The notes: a model not told the origin generated them from the letters alone. Shown: positions 8,680 to 19,150, numbered from the stretch's first letter. The stretch is DNA of 64,000 nucleotides from Nitratireductor pacificus pht-3B (GCF_000300335.1 NZ_AMRM01000003.1:1-64000), one strand, 5' to 3'. Numbers and translations: made by a program.

Positions 8680-8855
8680 AGACGCATCCATAAAGGCGGC
8701 TCGGGGAGCCTGTTCGGAATCACAGTTTCGTGCTGCTAGAGCCCGGTTTCTTTAACCATTTCGCAAGGGATTGGAAACCCACGCCCGCGACCCGACGCAG
8801 GCATGGAAGGCCGGCCCGCGTTTTCAAGAGGCGCACCCGAAGTCCCGACGGTAAC

Positions 8856-8910
8856 AATGCATTTCAAATGCATTTTTCCTCGTGACATTTCGTCTCAACA
8901 TGATCTAGAG
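8856..8910 (+). promoter_or_regulatory. Putative sRNA promoter with upstream palindrome
   Basis: GTGACA (8882-8887) and CTAGAG (8905-8910) are spaced by 17 bp and point at the terminator at 9045-9072. A perfect 9-bp inverted repeat AATGCATTT-C-AAATGCATT (8856-8874) lies eight bases upstream of the -35 and could be an operator. Divergent proS starts at 8679. Confidence 0.45.
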
Positions 8911-9072
8911 TGCGCTCCCATAACAAGAGGATGGAGCCAAATTCATCCTCACCACGCGGTCAAAGTCTTGGGAGGATGCGGTCCAGGCGCGGTTATACGC
9001 AGCCGCCGACAGTGATACGGTTAAGGATCGGACGCGTTGAGTTAGCAAGGCCTCGGCCTTGCATTTTTTTTT
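8911..9072 (+). ncRNA. Candidate small RNA, about 160 nt, possibly the rhizobial alpha-r9 (Smr9C) family
   Basis: A strong intrinsic terminator on the plus strand (9045-9072) has no plus-strand gene before it, and a plausible promoter ends at 8910, so an independent short transcript is likely. The 5' part has a hairpin (8927-8933 with 8944-8950). The same CATCCTC arm can instead pair with a second GAGGATG at 8972-8978, giving two exclusive folds. From memory, the Sinorhizobium sRNA Smr9C lies beside proS in the same gene order and is about 150 nt long. Family assignment rests on position and length only. An 89-codon plus-strand ORF here runs through the terminator and palindromes and is not credible. 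Confidence 0.55.
9045..9072 (+). terminator. Strong intrinsic terminator of the putative sRNA
   Basis: GCAAGGCC (9045-9052) pairs with GGCCTTGC (9055-9062), followed by A and nine T residues, then a second T-run. It is strand-specific and points away from proS. Confidence 0.85.
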
Positions 9073-9144
9073 GGCTTTTTTCCCTCAGGGGACTGACGGT
9101 CAGGTGGGCGGCAACGGACCGGTCGCCGCCATCGGAAGCGTCTT

Positions 9145-9185
9145 TAGGCCCGTTCAGCGTTTCACAGAAACGCTGAACGGGCCTA
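9145..9185. repeat. 19-bp perfect inverted repeat (rhizobial palindrome type)
   Basis: Arms 9145-9163 and 9167-9185 match perfectly around ACA. The TTTCACAGAAA centre and GC-rich arms are typical of short palindromes scattered in rhizobial genomes. It could end transcripts from either side. Confidence 0.7.
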
Positions 9186-9204
9186 TCTCATTGTTCTACC
9201 GCGT

Positions 9205-9310
9205 TTATGCGGGCGTCAGGTGATTCCACCTGACTGCAAAACGCTCAAACTTATTGTTTTTCCGCAATTCCGGACGGAAAACCGGTCCCCACTTTTCCTG
9301 GAATTGCTCT
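9205..9310. repeat. Interspersed rhizobial repeat with two palindromes
   Basis: First hairpin: 9215-9222 with 9227-9234. Second, larger: outer arms GCAATTCC (9264-9271) and GGAATTGC (9300-9307), inner GGAAAA (9276-9281) and TTTTCC (9293-9298). I recognise both cores as motifs repeated many times in Mesorhizobium, Brucella and relatives. The element ends inside the stop codon of the DUF1467 gene. Confidence 0.65.
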
Positions 9311-9578
9311 AGTCAAAGGTCGGGACGATGCGCGGGATGTCGTCGAACGACCATCCGAGACCGCGGGTCACGAAATACAGGATGCCGAAGATGATGAGCG
9401 CGATGATTGTCGTGCGGATCAGCGCGCGCAGCATGTGCGGCCCGCGCGGCGCGCTTTCGGTGGTGCCGAGCGTCACCTCGCCGTCCTCGTCCTGCGTCCG
9501 CAGTCCGAAGGGGATCGCGGCGAACAGGACCGTCCACCAGATGATGAAGAACACAGCGAGAAGCGAAAGCCAGCCCAT
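9309..9578 (-). CDS. DUF1467 family membrane protein
   Basis: 89 residues with two membrane helices: the first at about 4-24 (LSLLAVFFIIWWTVLFAAIPFG), the second at about 53-72 (TTIIALIIFGILYFVTRG), joined by an acidic loop (QDEDGEVTLGTTESAP). The pattern WWTVLFAAIPFGLRTQ is the hallmark of DUF1467, an alphaproteobacterial family that sits next to mce and proS. Function unknown. It starts 8 bp after the mce stop, so it is translated from the same mRNA. The TAG stop lies inside the repeat at 9205-9310, so the repeat supplies the end of the gene. Confidence 0.93.
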   Translation of the reverse strand: MGWLSLLAVFFIIWWTVLFAAIPFGLRTQDEDGEVTLGTTESAPRGPHMLRALIRTTIIALIIFGILYFVTRGLGWSFDDIPRIVPTFD

Positions 9579-9586
9579 CGGAAACC

Positions 9587-9991
9587 TCAGACCTGTTCGA
9601 GTTCGACGAGCGTGCCGGTAAAGTCCTTCGGGTGAAGGAACAGCACCGGCTTTCCATGAGCGCCGGTTTTCGGCTCGCCGTCACCGAGCACCCGCGCCCC
9701 GCCGGCCTTCAGCCGGTCCCGCGCGGCGACGATGTCATCCACTTCATAGCAGATGTGGTGCATGCCGCCATCGGGGTTCCGGGCGAGGAAAGCGGCGATG
9801 GGAGACCCCTCGCCCAGCGGCTCCAGAAACTCGACCTTGGTGTTGCCGAGCTCGACGAAAACGACCGTCACGCCATGCTCGGGCAGAGCCTGCGGTGCGG
9901 AGACGCGCGCGCCCAGCGTGTCGCGATAGAGAGCGGCCGCCTTCGCCAGATCGGGCACCGCAATCGCCACATGGTTCAATCGTCCGAGCAT
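9587..9991 (-). CDS. mce: Methylmalonyl-CoA epimerase
   Basis: 134 residues, vicinal-oxygen-chelate fold made of two beta-alpha-beta-beta-beta modules. It interconverts (S)- and (R)-methylmalonyl-CoA in propionyl-CoA breakdown. Metal ligands expected for the family are visible: His7 in LNHVAIAV, the Glu of KVEFLEPLG, His in GMHHICYEV and the C-terminal Glu in GTLVELEQV. Length is normal. It lies between rnj and DUF1467 in the order conserved across rhizobia, and there is no mutase or carboxylase gene nearby. Confidence 0.94.
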   Translation of the reverse strand: MLGRLNHVAIAVPDLAKAAALYRDTLGARVSAPQALPEHGVTVVFVELGNTKVEFLEPLGEGSPIAAFLARNPDGGMHHICYEVDDIVAARDRLKAGGARVLGDGEPKTGAHGKPVLFLHPKDFTGTLVELEQV

Positions 9992-10046
9992 CGGCTTCTT
10001 CTTCCGTCGGCAGGCAAGGGAGACCGCAACCGGTCAGCTCCCCTGC

Positions 10047-11744
10047 TTATTGCGTGACGAAGACCGTCACAATGGGCTTTTTGCCCCAGGCATTGTTGGC
10101 GGCATTGCGCACGGCGCGGCGGACCGCCTCGAGCACCAGATCGAGGTCCTTGCGGCGCGCCCGCGGGATGCCCCGGACGGCGCTGACCGCCGCCTCGAGC
10201 ATGATCTCCTCCAGCAGCTTGCCGCTCGCATCCGCCTCGGCGACGCCGATGGCGACGATGTCCGGATCGCCGTCGAGATCGTGGCGCTCGTCGAGCACGA
10301 CATTGACGGCGACATGGCCGGCGAAGGACAGTTTGCGCCGGTCGCGAATGCCCATCTCCTCGTCGGAGCCGAGCAGCTTTCCGTCCTTGAAGAAGCGCCC
10401 ATGCGGCACCTCGCCGACGATCTCGGCGGGGCCGGGGGCGAGGCGCAGCATGTCGCCATTGCGCACCTGCGCCACTTCGGGAATGCCTTCCATCGCGCCG
10501 AGCGATCCCTGCGCCACCAGATGGGCCGCCTCGCCATGCACGGGCACGAGGATCCGCGGCCGCGTCCAGGCATACATGCGCTTAAGTTCGCTGCGCCGGG
10601 GATGGCCCGACACATGCACCAGCGCGTCATCGTCCTCGATGATCCTGATCCCCTGCTCGATCAGCAGGTTCTGCGTCTCGAGGATCGCCTTCTCATTGCC
10701 GGGAATGACGCGCGAGGAATAGACCACGGTATCGCCGGGCGAGAGCGCCACGTTGCGCATCTCGTCGCGGGCGAGCTTGGCGAGTGCGGCCCGCCCCTCG
10801 CCCTGGCTGCCCGTGCACAGGATCACCACCTTGTCGCGCGGCACGCTCTGGAAATCCTCTTCCGCCAGGAAGCCCGGCAGGCCGTCGAGATAGCCGAGCT
10901 CGCCGGCGACGTCGATCACCCGCTTCAGCGAGCGCCCGAGCACCAGAAGCTGCCGCCCGGCATCGCGGGTGGCCTCGGCAATGGAGCGGATGCGCCCGAC
11001 ATTGGACGAGAAGGTGGTGACGGCCACCCGTCCCCGGGCGGCGGCGATGACCTCCTTCAGGCCTTCGCCGACAGCCTGCTCGGTGGGCGATTCGCCCTCG
11101 CGCATCGCGTTGGTGGAATCGCAGACCAGCGCCAGAACACCGGCATCGCCGATGGCGCGGAAACGCGCCTCGTCGGTCTTGGGGCCGATCGCCGGCGCCT
11201 GGTCGATCTTCCAGTCGCCCGTGTGGATCACCGTGCCGGCCGCGGTCGTGATGGCGAGCGACACCGGTTCGGGGATAGAGTGCGCAACAGCGACGGCCTC
11301 GATGCTGAACGGGCCGACCTCGAAGGTCTCGCCGGCGCGGAAGACCTTCACCGGGACTTTCGGCGCGTTCGATTCCGACTGGCGCTTGGCCTCCAGCAGG
11401 CCGGCGGCGAAGGGTGTCATCCAGACATCGACCTTGAGGCGCGGCCAGAGATCCAGCACTGCGCCATAGTGGTCTTCATGGGCATGGGTGATGATCATGC
11501 CGCGCAAATTGCCGACTTCGCCCTCGATGAAGCGGATGTCCGGCAGGACCAGATCGACGCCGGGAAGGTCGGGGCCCGGAAAGGTGACGCCGCAATCGAC
11601 GATGATCCATTCGCGCTTGTGCTTCGGGCCGAAGCCGTAGAGACCGAAATTCATGCCGATCTCGCCGACGCCGCCCAAGGGGCAGAAGACGAGTTCCGCC
11701 TCGCCGGCTTGTTCGTTGATGTCCTTCTTGCTGGAACGCGCCAT
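10047..11744 (-). CDS. rnj: Ribonuclease J
   Basis: 565 residues from ATG 11744, preceded by AAGGGGA. A longer in-frame start inside birA is rejected. Metallo-beta-lactamase/beta-CASP nuclease with 5'-3' exonuclease and endonuclease activity in rRNA maturation and mRNA turnover. Visible: LGGVGEIGMN near the N-terminus, metal-binding THAHEDHYGA, the HTGDWK aspartate, the beta-CASP domain with VCDSTNA and TTFSSNVGRI, SSRVIPGNE, and HVSGHPRR near residue 370. The C-terminal region is normal. It follows birA by 14 bp. Confidence 0.96.
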   Translation of the reverse strand: MARSSKKDINEQAGEAELVFCPLGGVGEIGMNFGLYGFGPKHKREWIIVDCGVTFPGPDLPGVDLVLPDIRFIEGEVGNLRGMIITHAHEDHYGAVLDLWPRLKVDVWMTPFAAGLLEAKRQSESNAPKVPVKVFRAGETFEVGPFSIEAVAVAHSIPEPVSLAITTAAGTVIHTGDWKIDQAPAIGPKTDEARFRAIGDAGVLALVCDSTNAMREGESPTEQAVGEGLKEVIAAARGRVAVTTFSSNVGRIRSIAEATRDAGRQLLVLGRSLKRVIDVAGELGYLDGLPGFLAEEDFQSVPRDKVVILCTGSQGEGRAALAKLARDEMRNVALSPGDTVVYSSRVIPGNEKAILETQNLLIEQGIRIIEDDDALVHVSGHPRRSELKRMYAWTRPRILVPVHGEAAHLVAQGSLGAMEGIPEVAQVRNGDMLRLAPGPAEIVGEVPHGRFFKDGKLLGSDEEMGIRDRRKLSFAGHVAVNVVLDERHDLDGDPDIVAIGVAEADASGKLLEEIMLEAAVSAVRGIPRARRKDLDLVLEAVRRAVRNAANNAWGKKPIVTVFVTQ

Positions 11745-11758
11745 TGGTTCCCCTTTTC

Positions 11759-12583
11759 TCAATCTGATTGCGCCGAGGCAACGGCGCCGAAATGAACATC
11801 GCCGGCAGCGACCTTGAGCAATGAGCCATCCGCCTCGCGGATGACGAACCGGCAATCCTCGTCGATGGTCTCGAAGGTACCGCGCGCCACGCGGCCATCC
11901 AGACGAATGGATACTTGTGCGCCCAGCCCGGCGGCGCGCTCCAGCCAGCGCTCCCGGACCTGCTGGAGACCGCGCCCGGCGTTCCAGAGGCGACTGTTAT
12001 CGACCCAGGCATCGGAAAGCGCAAGGAACAGGTCTTTCGCGTCTCCCTGAAACCCCAGTCCGCGCAGCGAGATCGCCGGATAAGGCACATCCTCGGGATG
12101 CGCGACGACGTTCACGCCGATGCCGAGCGCGATGGCGAAGCGTCCATCGGCCAACAGGCCGGATTCGAGCAGGATGCCGGCAAGCTTGGCGCCGCCCGCC
12201 AGAACGTCGTTCGGCCATTTGAGTTCGAAACGGCCACGCCTGGTGTCGGCGCCGTCGGCGGCAATGGCCACCCGCGCCTCGGGGACGATGGCGGTGAGCG
12301 CATCCGACAGGGCAAGACCGGCGACGAAGCCCAGCGTGGCGGCGGTGCCCGGAGCCAGATCGCCGACCGTCAGGAGCGTGGCCGCCAGATTGCCGTGCGG
12401 CGTCGCCCACTGGCGGCCGCGCCGGCCCCGGCCGCTTGACTGCTGAAGGGCCGTGATCCAGAGAGCGCCGGGATCGCCGTCGCGGGCGCGGTCGAGCGCC
12501 ATGGCGTTGGTCGACCCGACGCTGTCATGCGCTTCCAGGCGGTAGCCGGCCTGGATGGCGGAAGGCGCCAGGCGGAATCCCAT
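11759..12583 (-). CDS. birA: Biotin--[acetyl-CoA-carboxylase] ligase BirA (no DNA-binding domain)
   Basis: 274 residues. It activates biotin as biotinyl-AMP and attaches it to the lysine of BCCP and other biotin carboxylases. The catalytic domain shows SVGSTNAMA, the biotinyl-AMP loop SSGRGRRGR, LKWPNDVL with the catalytic Lys, and LGIGVNV. The C-terminal SH3-like cap is present (RVARGTFETIDEDCRFV). The helix-turn-helix domain of E. coli BirA is absent, so biotin-dependent repression is not expected from this protein. The start lies 4 bp after the nuoN stop, so birA belongs to the tail of the nuo transcript. Confidence 0.95.
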   Translation of the reverse strand: MGFRLAPSAIQAGYRLEAHDSVGSTNAMALDRARDGDPGALWITALQQSSGRGRRGRQWATPHGNLAATLLTVGDLAPGTAATLGFVAGLALSDALTAIVPEARVAIAADGADTRRGRFELKWPNDVLAGGAKLAGILLESGLLADGRFAIALGIGVNVVAHPEDVPYPAISLRGLGFQGDAKDLFLALSDAWVDNSRLWNAGRGLQQVRERWLERAAGLGAQVSIRLDGRVARGTFETIDEDCRFVIREADGSLLKVAAGDVHFGAVASAQSD

Positions 12584-12587
12584 CCGA

Positions 12588-14024
12588 TCAGAAGAACGTC
12601 TTGGCGGCGGCCTCGGCGAACCGGCCGACGGGACCGCCGATCAGGGCATAGAACAGGACGAAGGCGGCGGAGATCAGCATCACCAGGCGCAGTTCGCCGG
12701 CCATCGGCTGGAAGCCGCCCGCGGATTCGTCGAACCACATGATCTTGATGACGCGCAGATAGTAGTAGGCGCCCACGACGGAGGCGAGCACGCCGATCAC
12801 GGCAAGCGCATAGAGTTCCGCGTTGATGGCGGCCATGAAGACGTACCATTTTCCGAAGAAGCCCGCGAGCGGCGGGATGCCGGCCAGCGAGAACATCAGG
12901 ATCGTCATGATGGTCGCCATCATCGGGTTGGTCGAGGACAGGCCCGCCAGATCGTCGATCTGCTCGACATTGCCTTCGTGGCGGCGCATGGCGAGGATGA
13001 CGGCGAAGGTGCCCAGCGTCATCGCCAGGTAGATCAGCATGTAGATCGCCACGCCACGCACGCCTGCTTCCGAATTGGCAGCCAGGCCGACGAGCGCGTA
13101 GCCCATATGGCCAATCGACGAATAGGCCATCAGGCGCTTGATGTTGCGCTGGCCGATCGCGGCGAAGGCACCGAGCGCCATCGAGGCGATGGAGATGAAG
13201 ACGATGATCTGCTGCCAGTCGAGCGCGATGGGCTCGAAAGCGCCCATGGTGATGCGCACCAGCAGCGCCATGGCCGCCATCTTGGGCGCCGCGGCGAAGA
13301 AGGCGGTGACCGGGGTCGGCGCGCCCTCGTAGACGTCCGGTGTCCACATGTGGAACGGCACCGCAGAGATCTTGAAGGCGAGGCCGGCGAGCACGAAGAC
13401 GAGGCCGAAGACGAGGCCGAGCTGGCGTTCGGCGCCGGTCAGGGACGCGGCGATCACGTCGAAGCCGGTGTTGCCGGTGTAGCCGTAGACCAGCGAGATG
13501 CCGTAGAGCATCATGCCCGAGGAGAGCGCGCCGAGGACGAAATACTTCAGGCCCGCTTCCGTTGAACGTGCGCTGTCGCGATTGATCGCCGCCACGACGT
13601 AGAGCGCCAGCGACTGCAGTTCGAGACCGAGATAGAGCGCGATCATGTCGTTGGCGGACACCATCAGCATCATGCCGAGCGTCGCCAGCATGATCAGCAC
13701 CGGATATTCGAACTTGTCGAACTTCTCCGCCTTGGCGAAGCCGACCGACATGATCAGCGTGACCACGGAACCGATCACGGTCAGGATCTTCATGAAACGC
13801 GAGAATGCATCGCTGACGAAGGCGCCGCCGAAGGCACGGCCGTCCGACGGGAAGATCACCATCAGCGCGACCACCGCCACCATGAGCGCGACGGCCAGGC
13901 CGGTCACAGTGGTGTTGGCACGCGCCCCGGAGAAGACGCCGACCATCAGGAGCGCCATGGCGCCCACCGCCAAGAGCAGCTCCGGCGTGGCAAGGATCAG
14001 GCTTATCGTCAGATCAGGCGTCAT
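12588..14024 (-). CDS. nuoN: NADH-quinone oxidoreductase subunit N
   Basis: 478 residues, 13-14 membrane helices; one of three antiporter-like proton-pumping subunits of complex I. Family features: the Glu-containing [15 protein letters not shown] helix, [16 protein letters not shown], Lys and Pro in the broken helix region [29 protein letters not shown] (about residues 215-245), and [17 protein letters not shown]. It lies at the membrane tip of the arm next to NuoM. Its start is 15 bp after the nuoM stop. Confidence 0.97.
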   Translation of the reverse strand: MTPDLTISLILATPELLLAVGAMALLMVGVFSGARANTTVTGLAVALMVAVVALMVIFPSDGRAFGGAFVSDAFSRFMKILTVIGSVVTLIMSVGFAKAEKFDKFEYPVLIMLATLGMMLMVSANDMIALYLGLELQSLALYVVAAINRDSARSTEAGLKYFVLGALSSGMMLYGISLVYGYTGNTGFDVIAASLTGAERQLGLVFGLVFVLAGLAFKISAVPFHMWTPDVYEGAPTPVTAFFAAAPKMAAMALLVRITMGAFEPIALDWQQIIVFISIASMALGAFAAIGQRNIKRLMAYSSIGHMGYALVGLAANSEAGVRGVAIYMLIYLAMTLGTFAVILAMRRHEGNVEQIDDLAGLSSTNPMMATIMTILMFSLAGIPPLAGFFGKWYVFMAAINAELYALAVIGVLASVVGAYYYLRVIKIMWFDESAGGFQPMAGELRLVMLISAAFVLFYALIGGPVGRFAEAAAKTFF

Positions 14025-14039
14025 TTCATTTTCGTCCGT

Positions 14040-15554
14040 TTACTGGGCGGCTGCCGTCGCCGCCTGACGCGCCGCATCGGCGGAAAGGGCGACATTGTTG
14101 ACTAACGCTTCGACGGAAACCGCCGTCGCGTCGAGCAGCGGGGCGGGATAGACACCGAAGAAGATGACGAGCACGACCAGCGGATAGAGGATCAGCTTCT
14201 CGCGCGTCGAGAGATCGAGCAGGCTCTTCAGGCTTTCCTTGGTCAGCGAGCCGAAGACCACGCGGCGGTAGAGCCACAGCGCATAGGCGGCCGACAGGAT
14301 CACGCCGGTGGCCGCGAACAGCGCCACCCAGGTGTTGACCTCGAAGACGGCCAGCAGCGTCAGGAACTCGCCGACGAAGCCGCTCGTGCCCGGCAGGCCG
14401 ACATTGGCCATGGTGAAGATCAGGAACACCGTGGCGTATTTCGGCATGTTGTTGACCAGGCCGCCATAGGCTGCGATCTCGCGGGTATGCATGCGGTCAT
14501 AGATGACGCCGACGCAGAGGAACAGCGCGCCGGAGACGAGGCCGTGCGAAATCATCTGGAAGATGGCGCCCTGCACGCCCTGCTCGTTGAGCGCGAAGAT
14601 GCCCATCGTGACGAAGCCCATATGGGCGACCGAGGAATAGGCGATCAGCTTCTTGATGTCCTCCTGCATCAGCGCCACCAGCGAGGTGTAGATGATGGCG
14701 ACCACCGACAGGGTGAAGACCAGCGGCGCCAGGTCGATGGAGGCGACCGGGAACATGGGCAGCGAGAAGCGCAGGAAGCCGTAGCCGCCCATCTTCAGGA
14801 GGATGCCGGCCAGGATCACCGAACCGGCCGTCGGCGCTTCCACATGCGCGTCGGGAAGCCAGGTGTGGACCGGCCACATGGGCATCTTGACGGCGAAGGA
14901 GGCGAAGAAGGCCACCCACAGCCAGTATTGCATGCCTGTCGGGAAGACGTGCGTCAGCAGCGTCGGGATGTCCGTCGTGCCGGCCTGCCAGAACATCGCC
15001 ATCATGGCGAGCAGCATCAGGACCGAGCCCAGCAGCGTGTAGAGGAAGAACTTGAAGCTCGCATAGACGCGCCGCTTGCCGCCCCACACGCCGATGATGA
15101 TGAACATCGGGATCAGGCCCGCCTCGAAGAAGACGTAGAACAGAACGACGTCCAGCGCGCAGAACACGCCGATCATCAAGGTTTCCAGGATCAGGAAGGC
15201 GATCATGTATTCCTTGACGCGCTTGTCGATCGCCTCCCAGCTGGCCAGGATGCAGAACGGCATCAGGAACGTGGTCAGGATGACGAACAGCATCGAGATG
15301 CCGTCCACGCCCATGTGATACGAAATCCCCGAATCCAGCCATTCCCGCTTCTCGACCATCTGGAAGCCGGGAACCGAAGCATCGAAGCCCAGCCAGATGA
15401 ACAGCGACAGGACGAAGGTGAACACCGTCGTCAGCAGCGCGACGTTGCGGATGTTGCGGCGCGCGCCCGGTCCGTCCTCGCGGATCAGCAGGATCAGGAA
15501 CGCACCGACCAGCGGCAGGAACGTAACCGTGGAGAGAATGGGCCAGTCGGTCAT
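14040..15554 (-). CDS. nuoM: NADH-quinone oxidoreductase subunit M
   Basis: 504 residues, 14 helices, antiporter-like proton-pumping subunit. Visible: [19 protein letters not shown] near residue 70, [21 protein letters not shown] with the key Glu around 145, [23 protein letters not shown] around 230 and [15 protein letters not shown] around 305. The C-terminus is Ala/Gln-rich. The stop-start spacing to nuoL is 1 bp, so translation is coupled. Confidence 0.97.
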   Translation of the reverse strand: MTDWPILSTVTFLPLVGAFLILLIREDGPGARRNIRNVALLTTVFTFVLSLFIWLGFDASVPGFQMVEKREWLDSGISYHMGVDGISMLFVILTTFLMPFCILASWEAIDKRVKEYMIAFLILETLMIGVFCALDVVLFYVFFEAGLIPMFIIIGVWGGKRRVYASFKFFLYTLLGSVLMLLAMMAMFWQAGTTDIPTLLTHVFPTGMQYWLWVAFFASFAVKMPMWPVHTWLPDAHVEAPTAGSVILAGILLKMGGYGFLRFSLPMFPVASIDLAPLVFTLSVVAIIYTSLVALMQEDIKKLIAYSSVAHMGFVTMGIFALNEQGVQGAIFQMISHGLVSGALFLCVGVIYDRMHTREIAAYGGLVNNMPKYATVFLIFTMANVGLPGTSGFVGEFLTLLAVFEVNTWVALFAATGVILSAAYALWLYRRVVFGSLTKESLKSLLDLSTREKLILYPLVVLVIFFGVYPAPLLDATAVSVEALVNNVALSADAARQAATAAAQ

Positions 15555-15555
15555 T

Positions 15556-17541
15556 TTAGAATGCGCCTCCGAGCATCATCCAGGTAACGAGAGCCGCAAC
15601 GCCGATGAGCATGGCGAAGGCATAGTGATAGAGATAGCCGCTCTGAAGCCGGACGATCCGGTTGGTGACGTCGACCACCCAGGCCGACACGCCGTCGGGG
15701 CCGAAACCGTCGATGAGCCAGCCGTCGCCCTTCTTCCAGAGGAAGTGGCCGAGACGCTTGGCGGGGCGGACGAACAGGAAGTCGTTGGCCTCGTCGAAAT
15801 ACCACTTGTTGAGCAGGAAGGCGTAGAGGCCGCTGAACTGGCGGGCGAGCGCCTTCGGCCGCTCGGGCGAGCGGATGTAGAACACCCATGCGACGTAGAG
15901 ACCGATCAGCATGGCGACGAACGGCGCCAGCTTCACCCAGACGGGCACATGGTGGAATTCCTCGAGCATGTGATTGTCCGGCAGCGTGAACAGCGCTCCC
16001 TTCCAGAAGGCCTCGTAGCCCTCCCCGATGAACGCGCCCTTGAAGATGACGCCCGCGAACAGCGCGCCGGCGGCCAGGATGAAGAGCGGAAGCAGCATGA
16101 CCATCGGCGATTCATGCACGTGATGCATGACGTCGGCGGACGCCCGGGCCTTGCCGTGGAAGGTCATGAAGATCAGGCGCCAGGAATAGAAGCTGGTGAA
16201 GACGGCGGCCAGCGTGAGGAGCACGAAGGCGATCCCCGCCATGGCGTTCTCGCCGGCGAAGGCGCCTTCGATGATCGCGTCCTTGGAGAAGAAACCGGCG
16301 GTGCCGATGACGGTCATCGGAATGCCGACGCCGGTCAGTGCGATCGTGCCGATGATCATCATCCAGTAGGTCTTCGGTATCAGCGTGCGCAGGCCGCCCA
16401 TCTTGCGCATGTCCTGTTCGTCGGAAACGGCATGGATGACCGAGCCGGAGCCGAGGAACAGCAGCGCCTTGAAGAAGGCGTGCGTGAAGAGGTGGAAGAT
16501 CGCCGCGCCGTAGAAGCCGGTGCCGAGCGCCACGAACATGTAGCCGAGCTGCGAGCAGGTGGAATAGGCGATGACGCGCTTGATATCGTTCTGCACGAGA
16601 CCGACGGTGGCAGCGAAGAAGGCCGTGAAGGCGCCGACGAAGGTCACCACGGTGAGCGCCGTGTGCGACAATTCGAAGATCGGCGACAGGCGCGCCACCA
16701 TGAAGACGCCGGCGGTGACCATCGTCGCCGCGTGGATCAGCGCCGAGACGGGCGTCGGGCCTTCCATGGCATCCGGCAGCCAGGTGTGCAGCGGCACCTG
16801 CGCCGACTTGCCCATGGCACCCATGAAAAGGAGCAGCGCGACCACGGTGATGGCCGTCGACTTGTCGAGCGCATAGCCGAGGAAGGTCAGGACCGTCTCG
16901 CTGGATTCTGCGCCTTCCGCCGGCAGATAGGTCGCCGCATTGGCGAAGATCGTGTCGAAATTGACCGAGCCGAACAGCATGAACAAGCCGAAGATGCCGA
17001 GCAGGAAGCCGAAATCGCCGATGCGGTTGACGACGAAGGCCTTGATCGCTGCGGCGTTGGCCGAGGGCTTCTTGAACCAGAAGCCGATCAGCAGGTAGGA
17101 GGCGAGACCGACGCCCTCCCAGCCGAAGAACATCTGGATCAGGTTGTCGGAGGTCACCAGCATGAGCATGGCGAAGGTGAACAGCGACAGATAGGCGAAG
17201 AAGCGCGGCCGGTGCGGGTCGTGGTGCATGTAGCCGATGGAATAAATGTGCACCAGCGCCGAGACCGTGTTGACCACGACCAGCATGACCGCCGTCAGCG
17301 TGTCGATCCGCAGCGCCCAGTAGACGTCAAGGCTGCCGGAGGTGATGAAGCGCAGCACCGGCACGGAGAAGGCCTCGCCGCTACCCAGCGCCACCTGGAA
17401 GAAGGCAACCCAGGACAGGAGGGCCGAAATCACCAGCAGGCCGGAGGTGATCAGCTCGGATCCCTTGGCGCCGATGGAGCGGCCGAAGAGCCCGGCAATC
17501 AGAAATCCGACGAGCGGAAGGAAAACGATCGCGTGATACAT
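15556..17541 (-). CDS. nuoL: NADH-quinone oxidoreductase subunit L
   Basis: 661 residues, about 16 helices. It is the distal proton-pumping subunit with the long lateral helix at the C-terminus. Visible: [19 protein letters not shown] around residue 140 (the conserved Glu), [33 protein letters not shown] around 230, and [16 protein letters not shown] around 335. The start ATG follows the nuoK stop by 10 bp. No frameshift or deletion. Confidence 0.97.
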   Translation of the reverse strand: MYHAIVFLPLVGFLIAGLFGRSIGAKGSELITSGLLVISALLSWVAFFQVALGSGEAFSVPVLRFITSGSLDVYWALRIDTLTAVMLVVVNTVSALVHIYSIGYMHHDPHRPRFFAYLSLFTFAMLMLVTSDNLIQMFFGWEGVGLASYLLIGFWFKKPSANAAAIKAFVVNRIGDFGFLLGIFGLFMLFGSVNFDTIFANAATYLPAEGAESSETVLTFLGYALDKSTAITVVALLLFMGAMGKSAQVPLHTWLPDAMEGPTPVSALIHAATMVTAGVFMVARLSPIFELSHTALTVVTFVGAFTAFFAATVGLVQNDIKRVIAYSTCSQLGYMFVALGTGFYGAAIFHLFTHAFFKALLFLGSGSVIHAVSDEQDMRKMGGLRTLIPKTYWMMIIGTIALTGVGIPMTVIGTAGFFSKDAIIEGAFAGENAMAGIAFVLLTLAAVFTSFYSWRLIFMTFHGKARASADVMHHVHESPMVMLLPLFILAAGALFAGVIFKGAFIGEGYEAFWKGALFTLPDNHMLEEFHHVPVWVKLAPFVAMLIGLYVAWVFYIRSPERPKALARQFSGLYAFLLNKWYFDEANDFLFVRPAKRLGHFLWKKGDGWLIDGFGPDGVSAWVVDVTNRIVRLQSGYLYHYAFAMLIGVAALVTWMMLGGAF

Positions 17542-17551
17542 GGCGCGGCTC

Positions 17552-17863
17552 TCAGCCCTTCATCATGTTGATGTCTTCGACGGCGATGGTGCCGCGATTG
17601 CGGAAGAAGACGACGAGAATGGCGAGGCCGATCGCGGCTTCCGCCGCCGCGACGGTGAGAACGAACAGGGCGAAGACCTGGCCCACCAGATCGCCGAGCA
17701 CCGACGAGAAGGCGACGAAGTTCAGGTTCACCGCGAGCAGGATCAGCTCGACGGACATCAGGATGATGATGACGTTCTTGCGGTTCAGGAAGATGCCGAA
17801 CACGCCGAGCGTGAAAAGGATCGCCGAAACGGTCAGATAGTGTGCGATGCCGATTTCCAGCAT
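17552..17863 (-). CDS. nuoK: NADH-quinone oxidoreductase subunit K
   Basis: 103 residues, three membrane helices. Two conserved membrane glutamates of the proton channel are present, in [17 protein letters not shown] and [13 protein letters not shown]. Length is typical for NuoK. It starts 2 bp after the nuoJ stop. Confidence 0.97.
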   Translation of the reverse strand: MLEIGIAHYLTVSAILFTLGVFGIFLNRKNVIIILMSVELILLAVNLNFVAFSSVLGDLVGQVFALFVLTVAAAEAAIGLAILVVFFRNRGTIAVEDINMMKG

Positions 17864-17865
17864 GG

Positions 17866-18486
17866 TCAGATTCCCTCGCCCGTTTCGACTTTCTTGATCT
17901 CGATCGCCGTCTCGGGCGTACGCGCCACCTGGACCGAGATGTTCTGGCGCTTGACGCCTTCCTTGTGGCGCAGAGTCAGAACGATGGCGCCGATCATGGC
18001 GACCAGCAGCACCATGCCGGCGATCTGGAAGTAGTGGATGTAATCCGTGTAGAGGATGTCGCCGAGCGCGGCGGTATTGTGCCGCACCGAAGGCGGCGGC
18101 GCGGGCTTGGCGATATCGCCGGCAAGCTCCGGCGCGAAGGCATAGCCGCCGAGCACGATCACCAGTTCGGCCGCCAGAATGATGCCGACCAGCGCGCCGA
18201 CCGGCGCATATTGCAGGGCGCCGCGCTTCAGCTCGGCGAAGTCGACATCGAGCATCATGACGACGAACAGGAACAGCACGGCGACCGCGCCGACATAGAC
18301 CACCAGCATGATGAACGCCAGAAACTCGGCGCCTGTCAGCAGGAACAGGCCGGCGGAATTGAAGAAGGCCACGATCAGGTAAAGCACCGAGTGCACTGGA
18401 TTGCGCGCGGACACGACCATGAAGGCCGCCGCCACGGTTAGGAAGGCGAACAGATAGAAGAAAATCGCCTCAAGTCCTGTCAGCAT
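17866..18486 (-). CDS. nuoJ: NADH-quinone oxidoreductase subunit J
   Basis: 206 residues, five membrane helices. Family features: [20 protein letters not shown], the pi-bulge helix with the conserved Tyr in [20 protein letters not shown], and a C-terminal extension ([20 protein letters not shown]) typical of alphaproteobacteria. A 129-bp gap (18487-18615) separates its start from the nuoI stop, the longest spacer in this part of the operon besides the insert. I see no ORF in it. Confidence 0.96.
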   Translation of the reverse strand: MLTGLEAIFFYLFAFLTVAAAFMVVSARNPVHSVLYLIVAFFNSAGLFLLTGAEFLAFIMLVVYVGAVAVLFLFVVMMLDVDFAELKRGALQYAPVGALVGIILAAELVIVLGGYAFAPELAGDIAKPAPPPSVRHNTAALGDILYTDYIHYFQIAGMVLLVAMIGAIVLTLRHKEGVKRQNISVQVARTPETAIEIKKVETGEGI

Positions 18487-18615
18487 GGTTCCCTCGGTCC
18501 CTAGCCCGGGCCGGCAGACATGTCCGGCTTCGGATTTCCGCCCGGCGCCGTGCCGGCCGTCAAATTCGCGTGTCTCTTAGACGAGCGCCCTGCCCCCGTC
18601 CACTCTCTGTCAAGC

Positions 18616-19107
18616 TCACCGATACGGTGCGTCCAGGGCGATGTTGCGCGCCAGTTCGCGCTCCCAGCGATCGCCGTTGGCCAGCAGCTTTTCCTTGTCG
18701 TAGTAGAGTTCCTCGCGGGTTTCCGTCGCGAACTCGAAATTCGGCCCCTCGACGATGGCGTCGACCGGGCAGGCCTCCTGGCAGAAGCCGCAATAGATGC
18801 ACTTCACCATGTCGATGTCGTAGCGGACCGTGCGGCGCGTGCCGTCATTGCGGCGCGGCCCCGCCTCGATGGTGATGGCCTGCGCCGGGCAGATCGCCTC
18901 GCACAGCTTGCAGGCGATGCAGCGTTCTTCGCCGTTCGGATAACGGCGCAGCGCATGTTCGCCGCGGAAGCGCGGGCTGACCGGTCCCTTCTCGTGCGGG
19001 TAGTTCAGCGTCGCCTTGGGCGCGAAGAACTGGCGCATGGACAGGATCACGGCCCCGACGAACTCTTTCAGAAGCAGCGACTTGGCGGCTTGAGCGAGCG
19101 CAGACAT
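18616..19107 (-). CDS. nuoI: NADH-quinone oxidoreductase subunit I
   Basis: 163 residues from ATG 19107 (GGAGA seven bases upstream; a GTG three bases earlier is also possible). It carries the tandem [4Fe-4S] clusters N6a and N6b: [16 protein letters not shown] and [16 protein letters not shown], each a CxxCxxCxxxCP motif. The N-terminal amphipathic helix ([18 protein letters not shown]) docks on NuoH. It passes electrons to NuoB in the peripheral arm. Confidence 0.97.
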   Translation of the reverse strand: MSALAQAAKSLLLKEFVGAVILSMRQFFAPKATLNYPHEKGPVSPRFRGEHALRRYPNGEERCIACKLCEAICPAQAITIEAGPRRNDGTRRTVRYDIDMVKCIYCGFCQEACPVDAIVEGPNFEFATETREELYYDKEKLLANGDRWERELARNIALDAPYR

Positions 19108-19150
19108 CACTTTTCTCCAGCGCGCGTGGTGGGAACGGGCATCGACATCG

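Noticed and set aside
8910-9176. 89-codon plus-strand ORF
   Set aside because: It runs through a strong terminator and into the 19-bp palindrome; no ribosome site.
15397-17571. 724-codon plus-strand open frame
   Set aside because: Antisense of nuoL; same shadow effect.
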